Source: Chondromyces crocatus
GTDB lineage: Bacteria; Myxococcota_A; Polyangia; Polyangiales; Polyangiaceae
Length of the DNA stretch: 64,000 nucleotides
NCBI RefSeq assembly: GCF_001189295.1
Contig: NZ_CP012159.1
Span: forward strand, 1,626,001 to 1,690,000
Reading direction: 5' to 3'
The position numbers and the translations under genes were made by a program. Below, piece after piece: positions 43,440 through 52,244 of this stretch; the stretch's first letter is position 1, and each line of letters starts with the position of its first letter. The notes beneath the pieces are model-generated. The model was not told the DNA's origin, searched no databases, and saw only the letters and a list, made by a program, of their open reading frames with translations.

Positions 43440-43463
43440 GGTTGGATCATCGGAGATCCAACC
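43440..43463. promoter_or_regulatory. Perfect 9-bp inverted repeat, candidate operator
   Basis: GGTTGGATC (43440-43448) and GATCCAACC (43455-43463) with a 6-base spacer. It sits in the gap between the divergent lipoprotein and fghA starts, 54 bases from the former and 55 from the latter. The symmetric placement suits a dimeric regulator of both. It could also fold as a small RNA hairpin. Confidence 0.5.
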
Positions 43464-43518
43464 CTTGGTCGGTGTGCTCACGACGACCACCAGGGAGGTC
43501 GTGCTATGCAGCGAAGTG

Positions 43519-44361
43519 ATGCCTTCCTCTCCCACCCTCGTGTCCAGCAACCGCAGTTTCGGCGGTGAGCAGCAGGTCTTTCGCCACGACTCGTCCGTCC
43601 TCGGCTGCTCGATGAATTTCGGCGTCTATCTCCCTCCCCAGGCCGCCTCCGGGCCCTGCCCGGTCGTGTACTGGCTGAGCGGCCTGACATGCACCGAACA
43701 GAACTTCATCACCAAGGCTGGAGCGCAAGCGCATGCAGCCCGGCTCGGCCTCATCCTGGTCGCCCCCGATACCAGCCCGCGTGGCGAGGGGGTGCCCGAT
43801 GACGACGCCTTCGATCTCGGCTGCGGGGCAGGCTTCTACCTCAACGCGACCCAGGAGCCCTGGGCCCGTCAGTACCGGATGTACGACTACGTGGTGAGTG
43901 AGCTACCGGGCCTGATCGAAGCTCATTTCCCGGCGGCAGAGCGGCGCAGCATCCTGGGTCACTCCATGGGTGGCCATGGCGCCCTGGTGATCGCGCTGCG
44001 GAACCCCGGCCGCTACCGCGCCGTCTCGGCCGTCGCGCCCATCACGGCGCCGTCGCAGGTGCCCTGGGGTCAGAAGGCCTTCCGTGCCTACCTGGGCGAG
44101 GATCAGGGCGCCTGGGCCGAGTTCGATGCCAGCCAGCTCGTTCGTGTGGCCAAGGAGCGGCTGCCCCTCCTCGTGGACGTCGGCGACAAGGATCAGTTCC
44201 TGGAGCGGGAGCTGAAGCCCGAGATCTTCCGCCGCGCCTGCGAGGAAGTGGGCCACCCGCTCACGCTCCGGATGCAGCCGGGCTACGATCACAGCTACTA
44301 CACCATCGCCACGTTCATCGGTGACCACCTGGAGCACCACGCGGCGGCTCTGAGCAAGTAA
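43519..44361 (+). CDS. fghA: S-formylglutathione hydrolase
   Basis: 280 residues, the family length. It hydrolyses S-formylglutathione to formate and glutathione in formaldehyde detoxification. It is an esterase-D type alpha/beta hydrolase with WLSGLTCTEQNFITKAG, the nucleophile Ser149 in GHSMGGHGA, an acid residue in DVGDKDQFL and His258 in YDHSYY. The ATG at 43519 gives the usual N-terminus; a start at 43465 would add 18 non-conserved residues. The usual partner, glutathione-dependent formaldehyde dehydrogenase, is not in the window. Confidence 0.93.
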   Translation: MPSSPTLVSSNRSFGGEQQVFRHDSSVLGCSMNFGVYLPPQAASGPCPVVYWLSGLTCTEQNFITKAGAQAHAARLGLILVAPDTSPRGEGVPDDDAFDLGCGAGFYLNATQEPWARQYRMYDYVVSELPGLIEAHFPAAERRSILGHSMGGHGALVIALRNPGRYRAVSAVAPITAPSQVPWGQKAFRAYLGEDQGAWAEFDASQLVRVAKERLPLLVDVGDKDQFLERELKPEIFRRACEEVGHPLTLRMQPGYDHSYYTIATFIGDHLEHHAAALSK

Positions 44362-44377
44362 CGTTGCATAGTTCCTG

Positions 44378-45769
44378 ATGAGACTCCTTCCTTCCGAAGC
44401 CGTCTCTCCCGAGGACGGGATCCAGATCCCCACGGTGCGGGTCACGGCGACCTCCCCTCTGGGAGGAAAAGAGACGGCCGCTCTGGGGGCTGCACCTCTC
44501 GCGGTGGGGAGCAGCGCAGAGTGCGGCCTCACCGTGCGCGATCCGGCAGTCTCCCGACGACATTGCGAGTTCGTGCTGTCCTCACGCGGGATCACCCTTC
44601 GTGATCTCGGGAGCAAGAACGGGACGTTCGTCGGTGAGATCAGGATCGTCGAGGCGATCTTGCCCGTGGGCGCAACGATCCGGATCGGCACGACGCGGCT
44701 CTCCGTGGTCATGTCGTCGCCCCCCACCTTTCTGCCGTTGTCACGGAGCACCTCGTTCGGTGACGCCGTCGGTCAATCTCAGGTGATGCGCTCCCTCTTC
44801 GCGCGCCTGGAGCGTGCCTCCGCAGTCGGCGACGCCGTGCTTCTCACGGGCGAGCTGGGGACGGGCAAGAAGCTCCTCGCGCGCGCTCTCCATGAGGGCG
44901 GTGTGCAGCGGAACGAGGCCTTCGTGGCCGTCGAGATCAGTGGCCGACCGCCCAGGCATGTCGAGCGCGACCTCTTCGGTCAGGCCTCCAGCCAGAGTCA
45001 CGCGGGGACGAGAGCGGAAGGCGCCATGCTCGCAGGGCAGGACGGCGCGTTGATGCGTGCGCGCAGCGGCACCTTGCTCCTCGAAGACGTCGGGGACCTC
45101 TCACCGGACCTCCAGGCCAGGCTGCTGCGTGTGCTCGAGTCGAGGCGGCTGGAGCCCTCCAGCGACAGCGAGGGGCTCCCTTTCGAGGCGCGCGTCATCG
45201 CGGCCACGCGTCGCAACCTCAAAGCCCAGGTCGACGAAGGCACGTTCCGGAGCGACCTTTACTATCTCCTCGCCGAGCTGGAGATGAGCGTGCCGCCGCT
45301 ACGCGATCGCAAGGATGACATCCCGATGCTCGCGGAGCGTTTTCTTGCGGCCCAGACCCCCTCGCGCAAGCTCTCCGACCTTCCGCCGACGGCGCTCGAT
45401 CTGCTCGCCGCGCATGCCTGGCCGGGCAATGTGCGAGAGCTGCAGAACATGGTGGTGCGTCTGGTGTTCCTGCCCGAGGAGATCGCAACGGCGATCTCGG
45501 AAGAGCAGGCCAACCCCACGGCAGACGACGGCGCGGCGGCCGTCGTGCCTGCAGGGAAGCCTTCGAGCGAGCCCTCGGTCGACAGGCTGCTCGCGCTGCC
45601 CTTGCAGCAGGCACGTGAGCTCGTGCTGGAAGCCTTCGAGAGACGCTACGTCACCGCCAAGTGGCGGGATGCTGGCGGGAATGCCTTCATCGCTGCCGCA
45701 AAAATGGGCATTTCAGAGCAGCTTCTGCGGCAACTCCTGGAGCGCTATCGACTGGATCGCGAAGGCTGA
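44378..45769 (+). CDS. FHA domain - AAA+ enhancer-binding regulator lacking GAFTGA
   Basis: 463 residues. The N-terminal FHA domain (about 35-115) has LAVGSSAECGL, SRRHCEF and GSKNGTFVG. The AAA+ domain (about 125-365) has a Walker A-like GELGTGKK at 158-165, LLLEDVGDLSPDLQARLLRVLE and RVIAATRRNL, then AWPGNVRELQNMV. The sigma-54 contact loop GAFTGA is missing: the segment after ERDLFG reads ASSQSHAGTRAEGAMLAG. The C-terminus has a Fis-like helix pair. It is expected to read phospho-Thr from a Ser/Thr kinase, but may not open sigma-54 promoters. It starts 16 bases after fghA. Confidence 0.85.
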   Translation: MRLLPSEAVSPEDGIQIPTVRVTATSPLGGKETAALGAAPLAVGSSAECGLTVRDPAVSRRHCEFVLSSRGITLRDLGSKNGTFVGEIRIVEAILPVGATIRIGTTRLSVVMSSPPTFLPLSRSTSFGDAVGQSQVMRSLFARLERASAVGDAVLLTGELGTGKKLLARALHEGGVQRNEAFVAVEISGRPPRHVERDLFGQASSQSHAGTRAEGAMLAGQDGALMRARSGTLLLEDVGDLSPDLQARLLRVLESRRLEPSSDSEGLPFEARVIAATRRNLKAQVDEGTFRSDLYYLLAELEMSVPPLRDRKDDIPMLAERFLAAQTPSRKLSDLPPTALDLLAAHAWPGNVRELQNMVVRLVFLPEEIATAISEEQANPTADDGAAAVVPAGKPSSEPSVDRLLALPLQQARELVLEAFERRYVTAKWRDAGGNAFIAAAKMGISEQLLRQLLERYRLDREG

Positions 45770-46230
45770 AGGAGCCGCGCCGCTCATCAGATGGCGCTGT
45801 CCCTCGGCCTCAGCGCTCGGCAGGCGCGTCGCCTCGCTGGGACGCTCGACTTGTAGTCCGGCCTTCTCTCCCGGGAGCACCATGGATTCGCCTCCTGCCT
45901 CCGCCTCGGCCACGAGTCCGTGAGGCGGCGATGACTTTTCGCGGTCGCGTGACGTCGACGCGCACGACGCGATGCGCAGAAGGTCGAGCGGACGGCGACA
46001 CGAAGCTCGAGCGTTCGGGGGCAGGAAGTTTTCGTAATTGCAAGGATATCGGCGTTCGATGCGTTGTTTTCGAGCAGACCACGCAGACGCTGGCTGCCGC
46101 CTGCTACCGCCTGCTGCCTCGTGCTGCCGCGTCGATCATCCCTTCCGCTGGTTGGAAGGGCAGCTTTTGCCATCACGGCGCTTCACCGCTCCCGCATTCT
46201 CCCCGCCGATCATGGTACGATCCGAAGTGC
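45770..46230. other. 461-bp gap without a gene
   Basis: No coding frame with a start and family match can be supported. GC drops around 46030-46090. A short 10-base period CTGCNNCC occurs at 46101-46130, and a hairpin follows at 46140. Confidence 0.5.
46140..46160 (+). terminator. Stem-loop followed by CTTTTG
   Basis: CCCTTCC (46140-46146) pairs with GGAAGGG (46154-46160) across a 7-base loop, and CAGCTTTTG follows. It has the form of an intrinsic terminator. It lies 370 bases after the regulator gene and 70 before the GNAT gene, so it may end the former's transcript or act as a leader attenuator for the latter. Confidence 0.45.
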
Positions 46231-46764
46231 GTGCCACATCCGTCCATCTTCACCCCGCGTCTCGAACTCGTGCCGATCACCGTCCCGCTGGTCGAGGCCG
46301 TGATGCGTGGTCGTCGCGATGATGTCGAGGCGATCCTGGCGGCCCGCATGCCGACGGAGTGGCCCGGCCCTGCGTTGATCGAGCGCGCTTTCTCCGCGTC
46401 TCTCGATCTCATCCGAGCGGCGCCGCTGGTTCGGCTCTGGGGAGACCGGGTGATGATCTCCCGCGAGGGAGCACGTCGGGTGATCGGCAGCGTGGTGTTT
46501 CACGGTGCCCCTGATGAGGATGGATCGGTCGAAGTCGCGTACGGCGTGGAGCACGAGTCGCAGCAGCAAGGCTTTGCGACCGAGGCGACCGAGGCATCGG
46601 TGCTCTGGGCTCTGCAGCAGCCCGGCGTCCGCCTGGTGAAAGCCACGACCCCCACCTGGCACACGGCCTCGCGACGCGTGCTCGAGAAGTGCGGTTTCTG
46701 CGTGGTCGGTTCCCGTGAAGGGGATCTCGTCGGCGAGCTGCTCGAGTTCGAGCGTTGCCCTTGA
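46231..46764 (+). CDS. GNAT family N-acetyltransferase
   Basis: 177 residues. It is the RimJ/RimL-like type: FTPRLELVPITVPL at the start, VIGSVVFHGAPDEDGSVEVAYGV in the central sheet, QQGFATEATEASVLWAL as the acetyl-CoA loop and ATTPTWHTASRRVLEKCGF. It transfers acetyl from acetyl-CoA to an amine whose identity is unknown. The start is taken as GTG 46231 because the conserved TPRLELVP begins six residues in. A hairpin terminator follows directly. Confidence 0.85.
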   Translation: MPHPSIFTPRLELVPITVPLVEAVMRGRRDDVEAILAARMPTEWPGPALIERAFSASLDLIRAAPLVRLWGDRVMISREGARRVIGSVVFHGAPDEDGSVEVAYGVEHESQQQGFATEATEASVLWALQQPGVRLVKATTPTWHTASRRVLEKCGFCVVGSREGDLVGELLEFERCP

Positions 46765-46789
46765 GGCGAGGCTCCGATGGTGCCTCGCC
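46765..46789 (+). terminator. Stem-loop directly after the GNAT gene
   Basis: GGCGAGGC (46765-46772) and GCCTCGCC (46782-46789) pair perfectly with a 9-base loop and begin at the base after the stop codon. It is a good factor-independent or pause-type terminator without a T-tract. Confidence 0.55.
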
Positions 46790-46980
46790 CCCAGGTCCAG
46801 CGCATCCGCCGGCATCGCTCCTGAGCCGACGCCTCCGCGCTGCCGTGCAGTGATTGCGGGGAGGTGAACGTCGTTGCGCGCTGCTCGGCGCGGGGGACGA
46901 GCTACGTGGTGGATTTCGCGAGCATCGATCGTCGTGAACCTGGCGTGGGCATGGGCACGAGCGTTGCTGTGACCTGAGAG

Positions 46981-47613
46981 GTGAGCCACGAACTCCACGG
47001 CCTGGGCCGTCACCCTGGTGGACGGTGCCCAGCAGATGCATGCGCGAGTCCCCATCCGAGAGCCACCCGACGAGGCACATCGTTCGTCGAGGTGATGGCG
47101 GCGCTGGGTGTTCTGAGCATCGGTGCAGCGGGAGCGATCGCGCTCGAGAAGGTGGTCTCTCGCTCCGGGGCACGTGCGAACACGCTGGCCGTCGCGAGCG
47201 CCGTGGCCTCGAGCTGGGCCGAGCGTCTTCATGTGGATGGCCTGCGATGGGGCGCTCATGGCCTCGCCGGCCTCGATGGCACCCTGTGGCTTCGCGCTGT
47301 CGAGTGGAGTCCCGGCGAACACCATGCCCCTGCCCCAGGTCCAACCGATGCACCGGTGGCCGATCGCATGGGTCTCGACGTGATCGACGGAGACGACGCG
47401 CTCCCGGTCTTCTGCACCCATGTCCGCCTCACTCGGCTCGGCCCCCTGTGGCCCGAGCTGGTGCGCGCCGAGATCCGCGTCGTGTGGGAGCGCGCGCTTC
47501 AGCCCATGGATTGCGGCGTGGATCCTGCCGTCGTCGACGCCGATCCTGGCCGCTTTGGCGCCATCTACCTCGTGGCCGGCGTGCTCGGACTCCCGCCAGG
47601 TGAAGCGCGATGA
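46981..47613 (+). CDS. Prepilin-like protein, PilV type
   Basis: 210 residues. A 32-residue leader ends in RRG followed by TSFVEV and a hydrophobic helix, which is the class III prepilin pattern with Glu at +5 (Glu37); Thr replaces the usual Phe at +1. The rest is a soluble pseudopilin-like domain with two Cys. Minor pilins of this kind prime type IV pilus or type II secretion pseudopilus assembly after PilD cleavage. Only the GTG at 46981 is available in frame, which leaves an unusually long leader. It overlaps the next gene by ATGA. Confidence 0.75.
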   Translation: MSHELHGLGRHPGGRCPADACASPHPRATRRGTSFVEVMAALGVLSIGAAGAIALEKVVSRSGARANTLAVASAVASSWAERLHVDGLRWGAHGLAGLDGTLWLRAVEWSPGEHHAPAPGPTDAPVADRMGLDVIDGDDALPVFCTHVRLTRLGPLWPELVRAEIRVVWERALQPMDCGVDPAVVDADPGRFGAIYLVAGVLGLPPGEAR

Positions 47614-48911
47614 GCGCGTCGGTGGCGCGCCCCTCACGCCCGGGCCGCGCGTTCACGCTGGTCGAAGTGCTCGTCGCGCTCTCCGCCGGGCTCGCGATCG
47701 CTGCCGCAGCGCTGCTCCTCTCTCGCGGTGTCTCGCGGTTGCTCAGGGAAGATGCGCGCATGGCCTCCACCCGCGTGGCGGCCACACTGGGACTTGCCCG
47801 TCTCGTGGCGGACGTGCAGCGCGCTGGCTTCCTCTCTTCTGCCCACGCAGCGGCCGACCCATCGGTCTGTGGGGCCCGTGCTCTGTGGCCGCAGGGGCTC
47901 CAGCGCCTGTCCGCGGTCACCGCATGGAACGAGGGTTCTGTGATGGCCCACCCGGAAGATCTCGAGCAGAGCACCGCCAACGGGCTTCGTCCTGACGCCC
48001 TCATCGTGGGGGGGAACTCGGGAAACGGAGATGTGTTTCCCATCCGTGCAATCGCACCAGGCTCGGCCGGTGGACAGGACGTGTACCTGCAGATCGAAGG
48101 GAGCGGCGCCGTGCAACGCGCTCTCGCCCGAGGAGGAGCGGGCGGCGCTGACATCGAGGCGAGCTTTCAGGTGGGCCGCTTGCTGCGCATCGCCCTCCCG
48201 GGGCAGTCGCGGGTGAGCTACGGCGTGATCGCGGGGGTCCAGGTCGTCGGTGTGCCTCCCGCTCAGGTGGTGGTTCACCTCGCCTCGACGCCAGCGCTGC
48301 CTCGGCGTGAGCACGACGGCTGTGGTCTGGGCCGAGGAGCCCACGTCGGAGGGCTCGCCAACGCCGTGTCGCGTGTGCGGTACGACCTTCGACGGCTCGC
48401 GGGACACGCCGTGTACGGTGATCTGGTCGCGCCGATCTCTCCAGCAATCACCGGCGACCTCGGCCGCACCGAGCTGGTCCGGGTGGAGCTGGACGCCGAC
48501 GACCGCGAGATCCCTGGCTCGCTGGAGCTCGTGGCGGAGTACGCCGTGGATCTCCAGATCGGCATCACGGCGGTGCTCGCCTCGGGCGACATCCGGCGGT
48601 TCCCCATCGGATCGAGCAACGAGGCAGAGGGCCTGGCCATCGCGGGAGATCCCGCCACGCCGGGAGCTGCACCCGAGCGGGTGCGGGCCGTGCAACTCCG
48701 GCTCTCCACCCGGGCACGTGCCCCTGATCGCGAGGCAGGGATCGACATGCAGACAGGCGGCCCGAGATCGCGGTTCTTCATCCCTGGTCTCGTCCCTGGC
48801 GTCGACACCGCGTGGGACCCGCTCCCTCCTGGCGCGCCGCCCGTCCACGCCCGCACGTGCACCCTTCAGACGGAGGTGGCGCTGAGGAACCTGGCTGGAG
48901 GTGCTCTGTGA
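47610..48911 (+). CDS. Prepilin-like protein, PilW type
   Basis: 433 residues. The leader is 14 residues long with PGRA before FTLVEVLVALSAG; Glu19 is the +5 Glu, and Ala rather than Gly sits at -1. A long soluble domain of about 390 residues follows with repeated VRVELDADDREI-type strands. Its size and order after a PilV-like gene suggest PilW. It is expected in the inner membrane and pilus tip complex. It overlaps its neighbours by ATGA at the start and GTGA at the end. Confidence 0.78.
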   Translation: MSASVARPSRPGRAFTLVEVLVALSAGLAIAAAALLLSRGVSRLLREDARMASTRVAATLGLARLVADVQRAGFLSSAHAAADPSVCGARALWPQGLQRLSAVTAWNEGSVMAHPEDLEQSTANGLRPDALIVGGNSGNGDVFPIRAIAPGSAGGQDVYLQIEGSGAVQRALARGGAGGADIEASFQVGRLLRIALPGQSRVSYGVIAGVQVVGVPPAQVVVHLASTPALPRREHDGCGLGRGAHVGGLANAVSRVRYDLRRLAGHAVYGDLVAPISPAITGDLGRTELVRVELDADDREIPGSLELVAEYAVDLQIGITAVLASGDIRRFPIGSSNEAEGLAIAGDPATPGAAPERVRAVQLRLSTRARAPDREAGIDMQTGGPRSRFFIPGLVPGVDTAWDPLPPGAPPVHARTCTLQTEVALRNLAGGAL

Positions 48912-49537
48912 GCGCGAGCGCCGTGCAGCGGTGGTCTCGCCGTGTACGTGCGCGGGGCGCTGCTCTGCCGATCGTGTTCCTTCTCGTCACCTCGCTGGCC
49001 TCCCTCGGTGTGTTCGCCATGAGCGCGACCCACACTGCCGTCGTCGCGAGCGGAGCCACTCGGCTCGAAGGGCAGGTGCAGCGCCTCACCAGCTATGTCC
49101 TGCTGGCCTTCGTGGCCGAGCTGAGCTCACCCAGAGGACCGACCTATGTGCAGGCGACCCGCGGCGCGAGCGACGCGGGCTGTACCTCGGCCGTCGCGTG
49201 CATTGCGCTGGGCCGAGAGCAGCTCGAACTCCAGGGAGGACCACTCCTCATCGCGCCCACGGCCGTCCGCCCTGGCAGCCTGGGCCTCGTCGAGGTGGGC
49301 TGGGGGGCGCGTGTCGAGCTGAGCGACCCCATGCCGGCGCTACCGCCACCGCCTGGATTCGACGAAAGCTCGGCGGGGGCCGTGAGCGTGGCGCCTGTCC
49401 TCGTGACGCTGAGCGCCACGGGCTACCTCTGGCCCGCTGCGTCAGACGGCGCGCCTCTCTCGCCCGAGCTTCGCGCAGCCTCGGCCGCGCGGACCGAGCT
49501 TCGCGCCCATGTGGTCGTGCACGGCGTTCCGCGCTGA
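48908..49537 (+). CDS. PilX-like minor pilin assembly protein
   Basis: 209 residues. RARGAALPIVFLLVTSLASLG near the N-terminus resembles the PilX/GspK type, which has a polar start followed by a hydrophobic helix and no +5 Glu. A soluble domain with two Cys follows. It completes a PilV-PilW-PilX gene order. It starts at a GTG overlapping the PilW stop. No pilY1, pilE or fimT is adjacent, so the set may be accessory to pilus genes elsewhere. Confidence 0.68.
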   Translation: MSASAVQRWSRRVRARGAALPIVFLLVTSLASLGVFAMSATHTAVVASGATRLEGQVQRLTSYVLLAFVAELSSPRGPTYVQATRGASDAGCTSAVACIALGREQLELQGGPLLIAPTAVRPGSLGLVEVGWGARVELSDPMPALPPPPGFDESSAGAVSVAPVLVTLSATGYLWPAASDGAPLSPELRAASAARTELRAHVVVHGVPR

Positions 49538-49594
49538 TCGCGCTTGCGCTGGTCTTCCGACGCCCCGCCGGGCATCATCGCGACGAGGCCAGCC

Positions 49595-50473
49595 ATGTCG
49601 AACAAAAAGCCGAAGATGAGCACTCGTCGGAAGCTCGCCATCGCGAGCTGGAGTAGCCCGCGTGAAGGGAACATCTACGGAAAGCTCACGCTCGATGCGA
49701 CCGAGGCTGTCGCCTACATCGAGCACCTGAGGCGTACCACGGGAGAGAAGGTGACCATCACCCACCTCGTGGGGAAGGCGTGTGGTGAAGCGCTCCGGCA
49801 GGAGCCTACCTTGAACGGCTTCATCCGACTCGGCTCGTACATTCCACACGACTCGGTCGACATCTCGTTCCTCGTCGCACTGGAGGAGGGCGGGAACCTC
49901 GCCAAGGCCAAGATCAGCCACGTCGACCAGAAATCCGTCGTCGATGTCGCGCGTGAGCTGCGTGAGCTGGCGGGGCGCCTTCACCGAGGCGGTGACGAGG
50001 CGTTCAACAAGACGCAGAGTCCGATCCGCGCGCTCCCCACCTGGTTGCTCCGACCACTGCTGTACTCGACCGGTTTGCTCAGCGCCTCGTTCGGGGTCTC
50101 GATCCCGGCGCTGGGGCTGGAGGCCTTTCCCTTCGGAGCCTGCATCATCACCAGTGTGGGGATGTTCGGTCTCGACGAGGGGTACGCACCCCCCACGCCG
50201 TTCGCGCGCGTTCCTGCCTATGTGCTCGTGGGGGCGCTGCGCGACAGCCCGGCAGTCGTCGACGGACAGCTCACGGTGCGCAAGCAGCTCACCATCACCG
50301 CGACCCTGGATCATCGCTTCATCGACGGACACCAGGCTGGCACACTCGCCCGCGTCGTGCGCGAGGCGTTCGAGAATCCCTGGCGACTCGAAGGGCTGCC
50401 GGGCCGCCCGGCGGAGGCGAGCGACGCCGCGGTGAAGGCCAACGCACAGCCTGGCGCTGCCAGCACCTGCTGA
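49595..50473 (+). CDS. Stand-alone 2-oxoacid dehydrogenase E2 acyltransferase domain
   Basis: 292 residues. It consists only of the E2 catalytic domain: GEKVTITHLVGKA, DISFLVALEEGG, and the active-site DHRFIDGHQAG with His240 and Asp244. There is no lipoyl or peripheral-subunit-binding domain, so it cannot work as a normal E2. By fold it should transfer an acyl group from a CoA or pantetheine thioester. The ATG at 49595 follows 57 bases after the pilin genes. A 6-bp stem-loop (50483-50498) follows the stop. Confidence 0.85.
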   Translation: MSNKKPKMSTRRKLAIASWSSPREGNIYGKLTLDATEAVAYIEHLRRTTGEKVTITHLVGKACGEALRQEPTLNGFIRLGSYIPHDSVDISFLVALEEGGNLAKAKISHVDQKSVVDVARELRELAGRLHRGGDEAFNKTQSPIRALPTWLLRPLLYSTGLLSASFGVSIPALGLEAFPFGACIITSVGMFGLDEGYAPPTPFARVPAYVLVGALRDSPAVVDGQLTVRKQLTITATLDHRFIDGHQAGTLARVVREAFENPWRLEGLPGRPAEASDAAVKANAQPGAASTC

Positions 50474-50543
50474 GCAGGGTGAAGCGCCGCGTGGCGCTGG
50501 AGGCGGCAGCCGCCGGAGGTGTAGACTGCCGCCGAGCCTCGTC

Positions 50544-52178
50544 ATGGCGATCTGCCCTCGATGTCACTCGCAGCATTCGGACGCCACGCGCAGCTGTCCC
50601 GTGGACGGTGAGACGCTCGTCAGCGACAACACGCTTGGAGGGCAGGGGAGCGAGCTGCAAGCGGGGCACCTGGTCGGCGAGTACAGCATCGAGAGCAAGC
50701 TCGGTGAGGGGGGGTTTGGCGTCGTCTACAAGGCGATCCATCCCGTCATCGGCAAGGCTGCGGCCATCAAGGTCCTGAACCCGGAGTGCTCGGCGGACCC
50801 GCAGATGGTCGCGCGGTTCGTCGCCGAGGCGCGCGCCGTGAACCAGATCCGCCACAAGGGGATCATCGACATCTTCTCGTTCGGGAGGCTCGATGACGGG
50901 CGGCAGTACTACATCATGGAGCTGCTCGATGGCGTCCCGCTCGATGCCTATGTGAAGCGGCGTGGCCGACTTCCTCCGGAAGAGGTGTTGCCGATCCTTC
51001 GACAGATCTCCCGCGCGCTGGACGCGGCGCACGGTGCTGGCATCGCGCACCGTGACCTGAAGCCCGAGAACGTCTTCGTCGTCTTCGACGACGAGGGGCT
51101 CGTCTCGATCAAGCTGCTCGACTTCGGCATCGCAAAGCTCCTCGGCGATCATGAAGGCGGCCAGAAGACCCGCTCGGGCGCCCTCCTCGGGTCGCCGTTT
51201 TACATGTCACCGGAGCAGTGTCGCGGTCGAGGCGTCGACCACCGCACGGACATCTACTCGCTCGGCGTGATGGCCTGCGAGCTGCTCACCGGTCACCTTC
51301 CCTTCGAAGGCGAGGACATGATGGACCTGCTCATGAAGCAGGTGAACGCGCCGCCTCCACGGCCGTCGACCTTGTGCAAGGACCTCGCGCAAGAGCTGGA
51401 TCAGCCGGTGATGCAGATGCTCGCGAAAGCTCCGGGCGCGCGACCCTCGTCCGTGGGAGGCGCCGTCGATGCGCTGGTCGCGGCGGCGCAGTCCGCGGGG
51501 CACACCATCCCGGCCACGGCGCTGCGCTCCGAGGTGGTCCGTCCAGTCAGTGATCGGGGAAGTGCATCCGCTCCAGGCGCGCGACACGACATCGGAGCCC
51601 AGGAGACCGTCGTGGCACCCGAGGGCGTCTCGGCAGAGACCCGCGGCTCCACACCAAAGACCCTCGTCGTGTCTGCCTCGGGAGCGTTCCCGGCCCCGAG
51701 CCACTCGCGGACGCTCGTCCTCGTCGCGCTGGTCTCGCTCACCGTCGGCATCCTGGCCGCACTCGCCTTCTGGACGAGCTCATCGGCCACGTCGTCCTCG
51801 GAGATCGCTCATGCCAGCCTCGATCCGTTGCCACCGACTCCGCCGGGGCCGATGGCAACCTCGGCGGCTGGGGGAGAGGAGGTTGCCTCCAAGCCATCGC
51901 CCCCTTCCGGGGAGGTCGTGATCGTCGTCCAGGGAAACCCTCCGGACCTCGACATTTCGTTGAACGGTTCCCGGCTCGGTTCCGCCTCGGAGGCGCTCGT
52001 CCTCCAGCGCAGCGACGACGAAGTGGAACTCTTGTTCTCCGCGAAAGGCTATCGAACGAGCACGCAGAAGATCTCGCCACGGTCCGACATGGAGCTGGAG
52101 GTCAAGCTCGTGAAAGAGACCGCGCCGTCCTCCAAGCCTGTGAAATCCAGGATTCATCGGGATCTTTCTTACGACTGA
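50544..52178 (+). CDS. Ser/Thr protein kinase with zinc-ribbon and PEGA-like tail
   Basis: 544 residues. The N-terminal zinc-ribbon (CPRC ... SCPVDGE, Cys at 4, 7 and 18) is typical of myxobacterial kinases. The kinase domain (about 45-310) has GEGGFGVVYKA, AIKVL, HRDLKPEN with Asp171, DFGIAK with Asp193 and GSPFYMSPEQ, all catalytic residues intact. One membrane helix (about 395-415) leads to an extracytoplasmic C-terminus with a PEGA-like segment (DISLNGSRLG, LFSAKGYRT). It probably senses something outside and signals inside. It precedes a VCBS lipoprotein gene by 66 bases. Confidence 0.93.
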   Translation: MAICPRCHSQHSDATRSCPVDGETLVSDNTLGGQGSELQAGHLVGEYSIESKLGEGGFGVVYKAIHPVIGKAAAIKVLNPECSADPQMVARFVAEARAVNQIRHKGIIDIFSFGRLDDGRQYYIMELLDGVPLDAYVKRRGRLPPEEVLPILRQISRALDAAHGAGIAHRDLKPENVFVVFDDEGLVSIKLLDFGIAKLLGDHEGGQKTRSGALLGSPFYMSPEQCRGRGVDHRTDIYSLGVMACELLTGHLPFEGEDMMDLLMKQVNAPPPRPSTLCKDLAQELDQPVMQMLAKAPGARPSSVGGAVDALVAAAQSAGHTIPATALRSEVVRPVSDRGSASAPGARHDIGAQETVVAPEGVSAETRGSTPKTLVVSASGAFPAPSHSRTLVLVALVSLTVGILAALAFWTSSSATSSSEIAHASLDPLPPTPPGPMATSAAGGEEVASKPSPPSGEVVIVVQGNPPDLDISLNGSRLGSASEALVLQRSDDEVELLFSAKGYRTSTQKISPRSDMELEVKLVKETAPSSKPVKSRIHRDLSYD

Positions 52179-52244
52179 AGAGCGACGCGGGGTGTCGTAC
52201 CGCCGTGTCGCTTCGGCTGGTGTGGCACTCTCGAGAGGGCGACC

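Noticed and set aside
43519-44361. fghA as part of a complete formaldehyde pathway operon
   Set aside because: No formaldehyde dehydrogenase or regulator gene is adjacent; the next gene is a regulator of another type.
46101-46130. 10-bp period CTGCNNCC as another phased array
   Set aside because: Only three units, simple CTG/CCG composition; could be chance.
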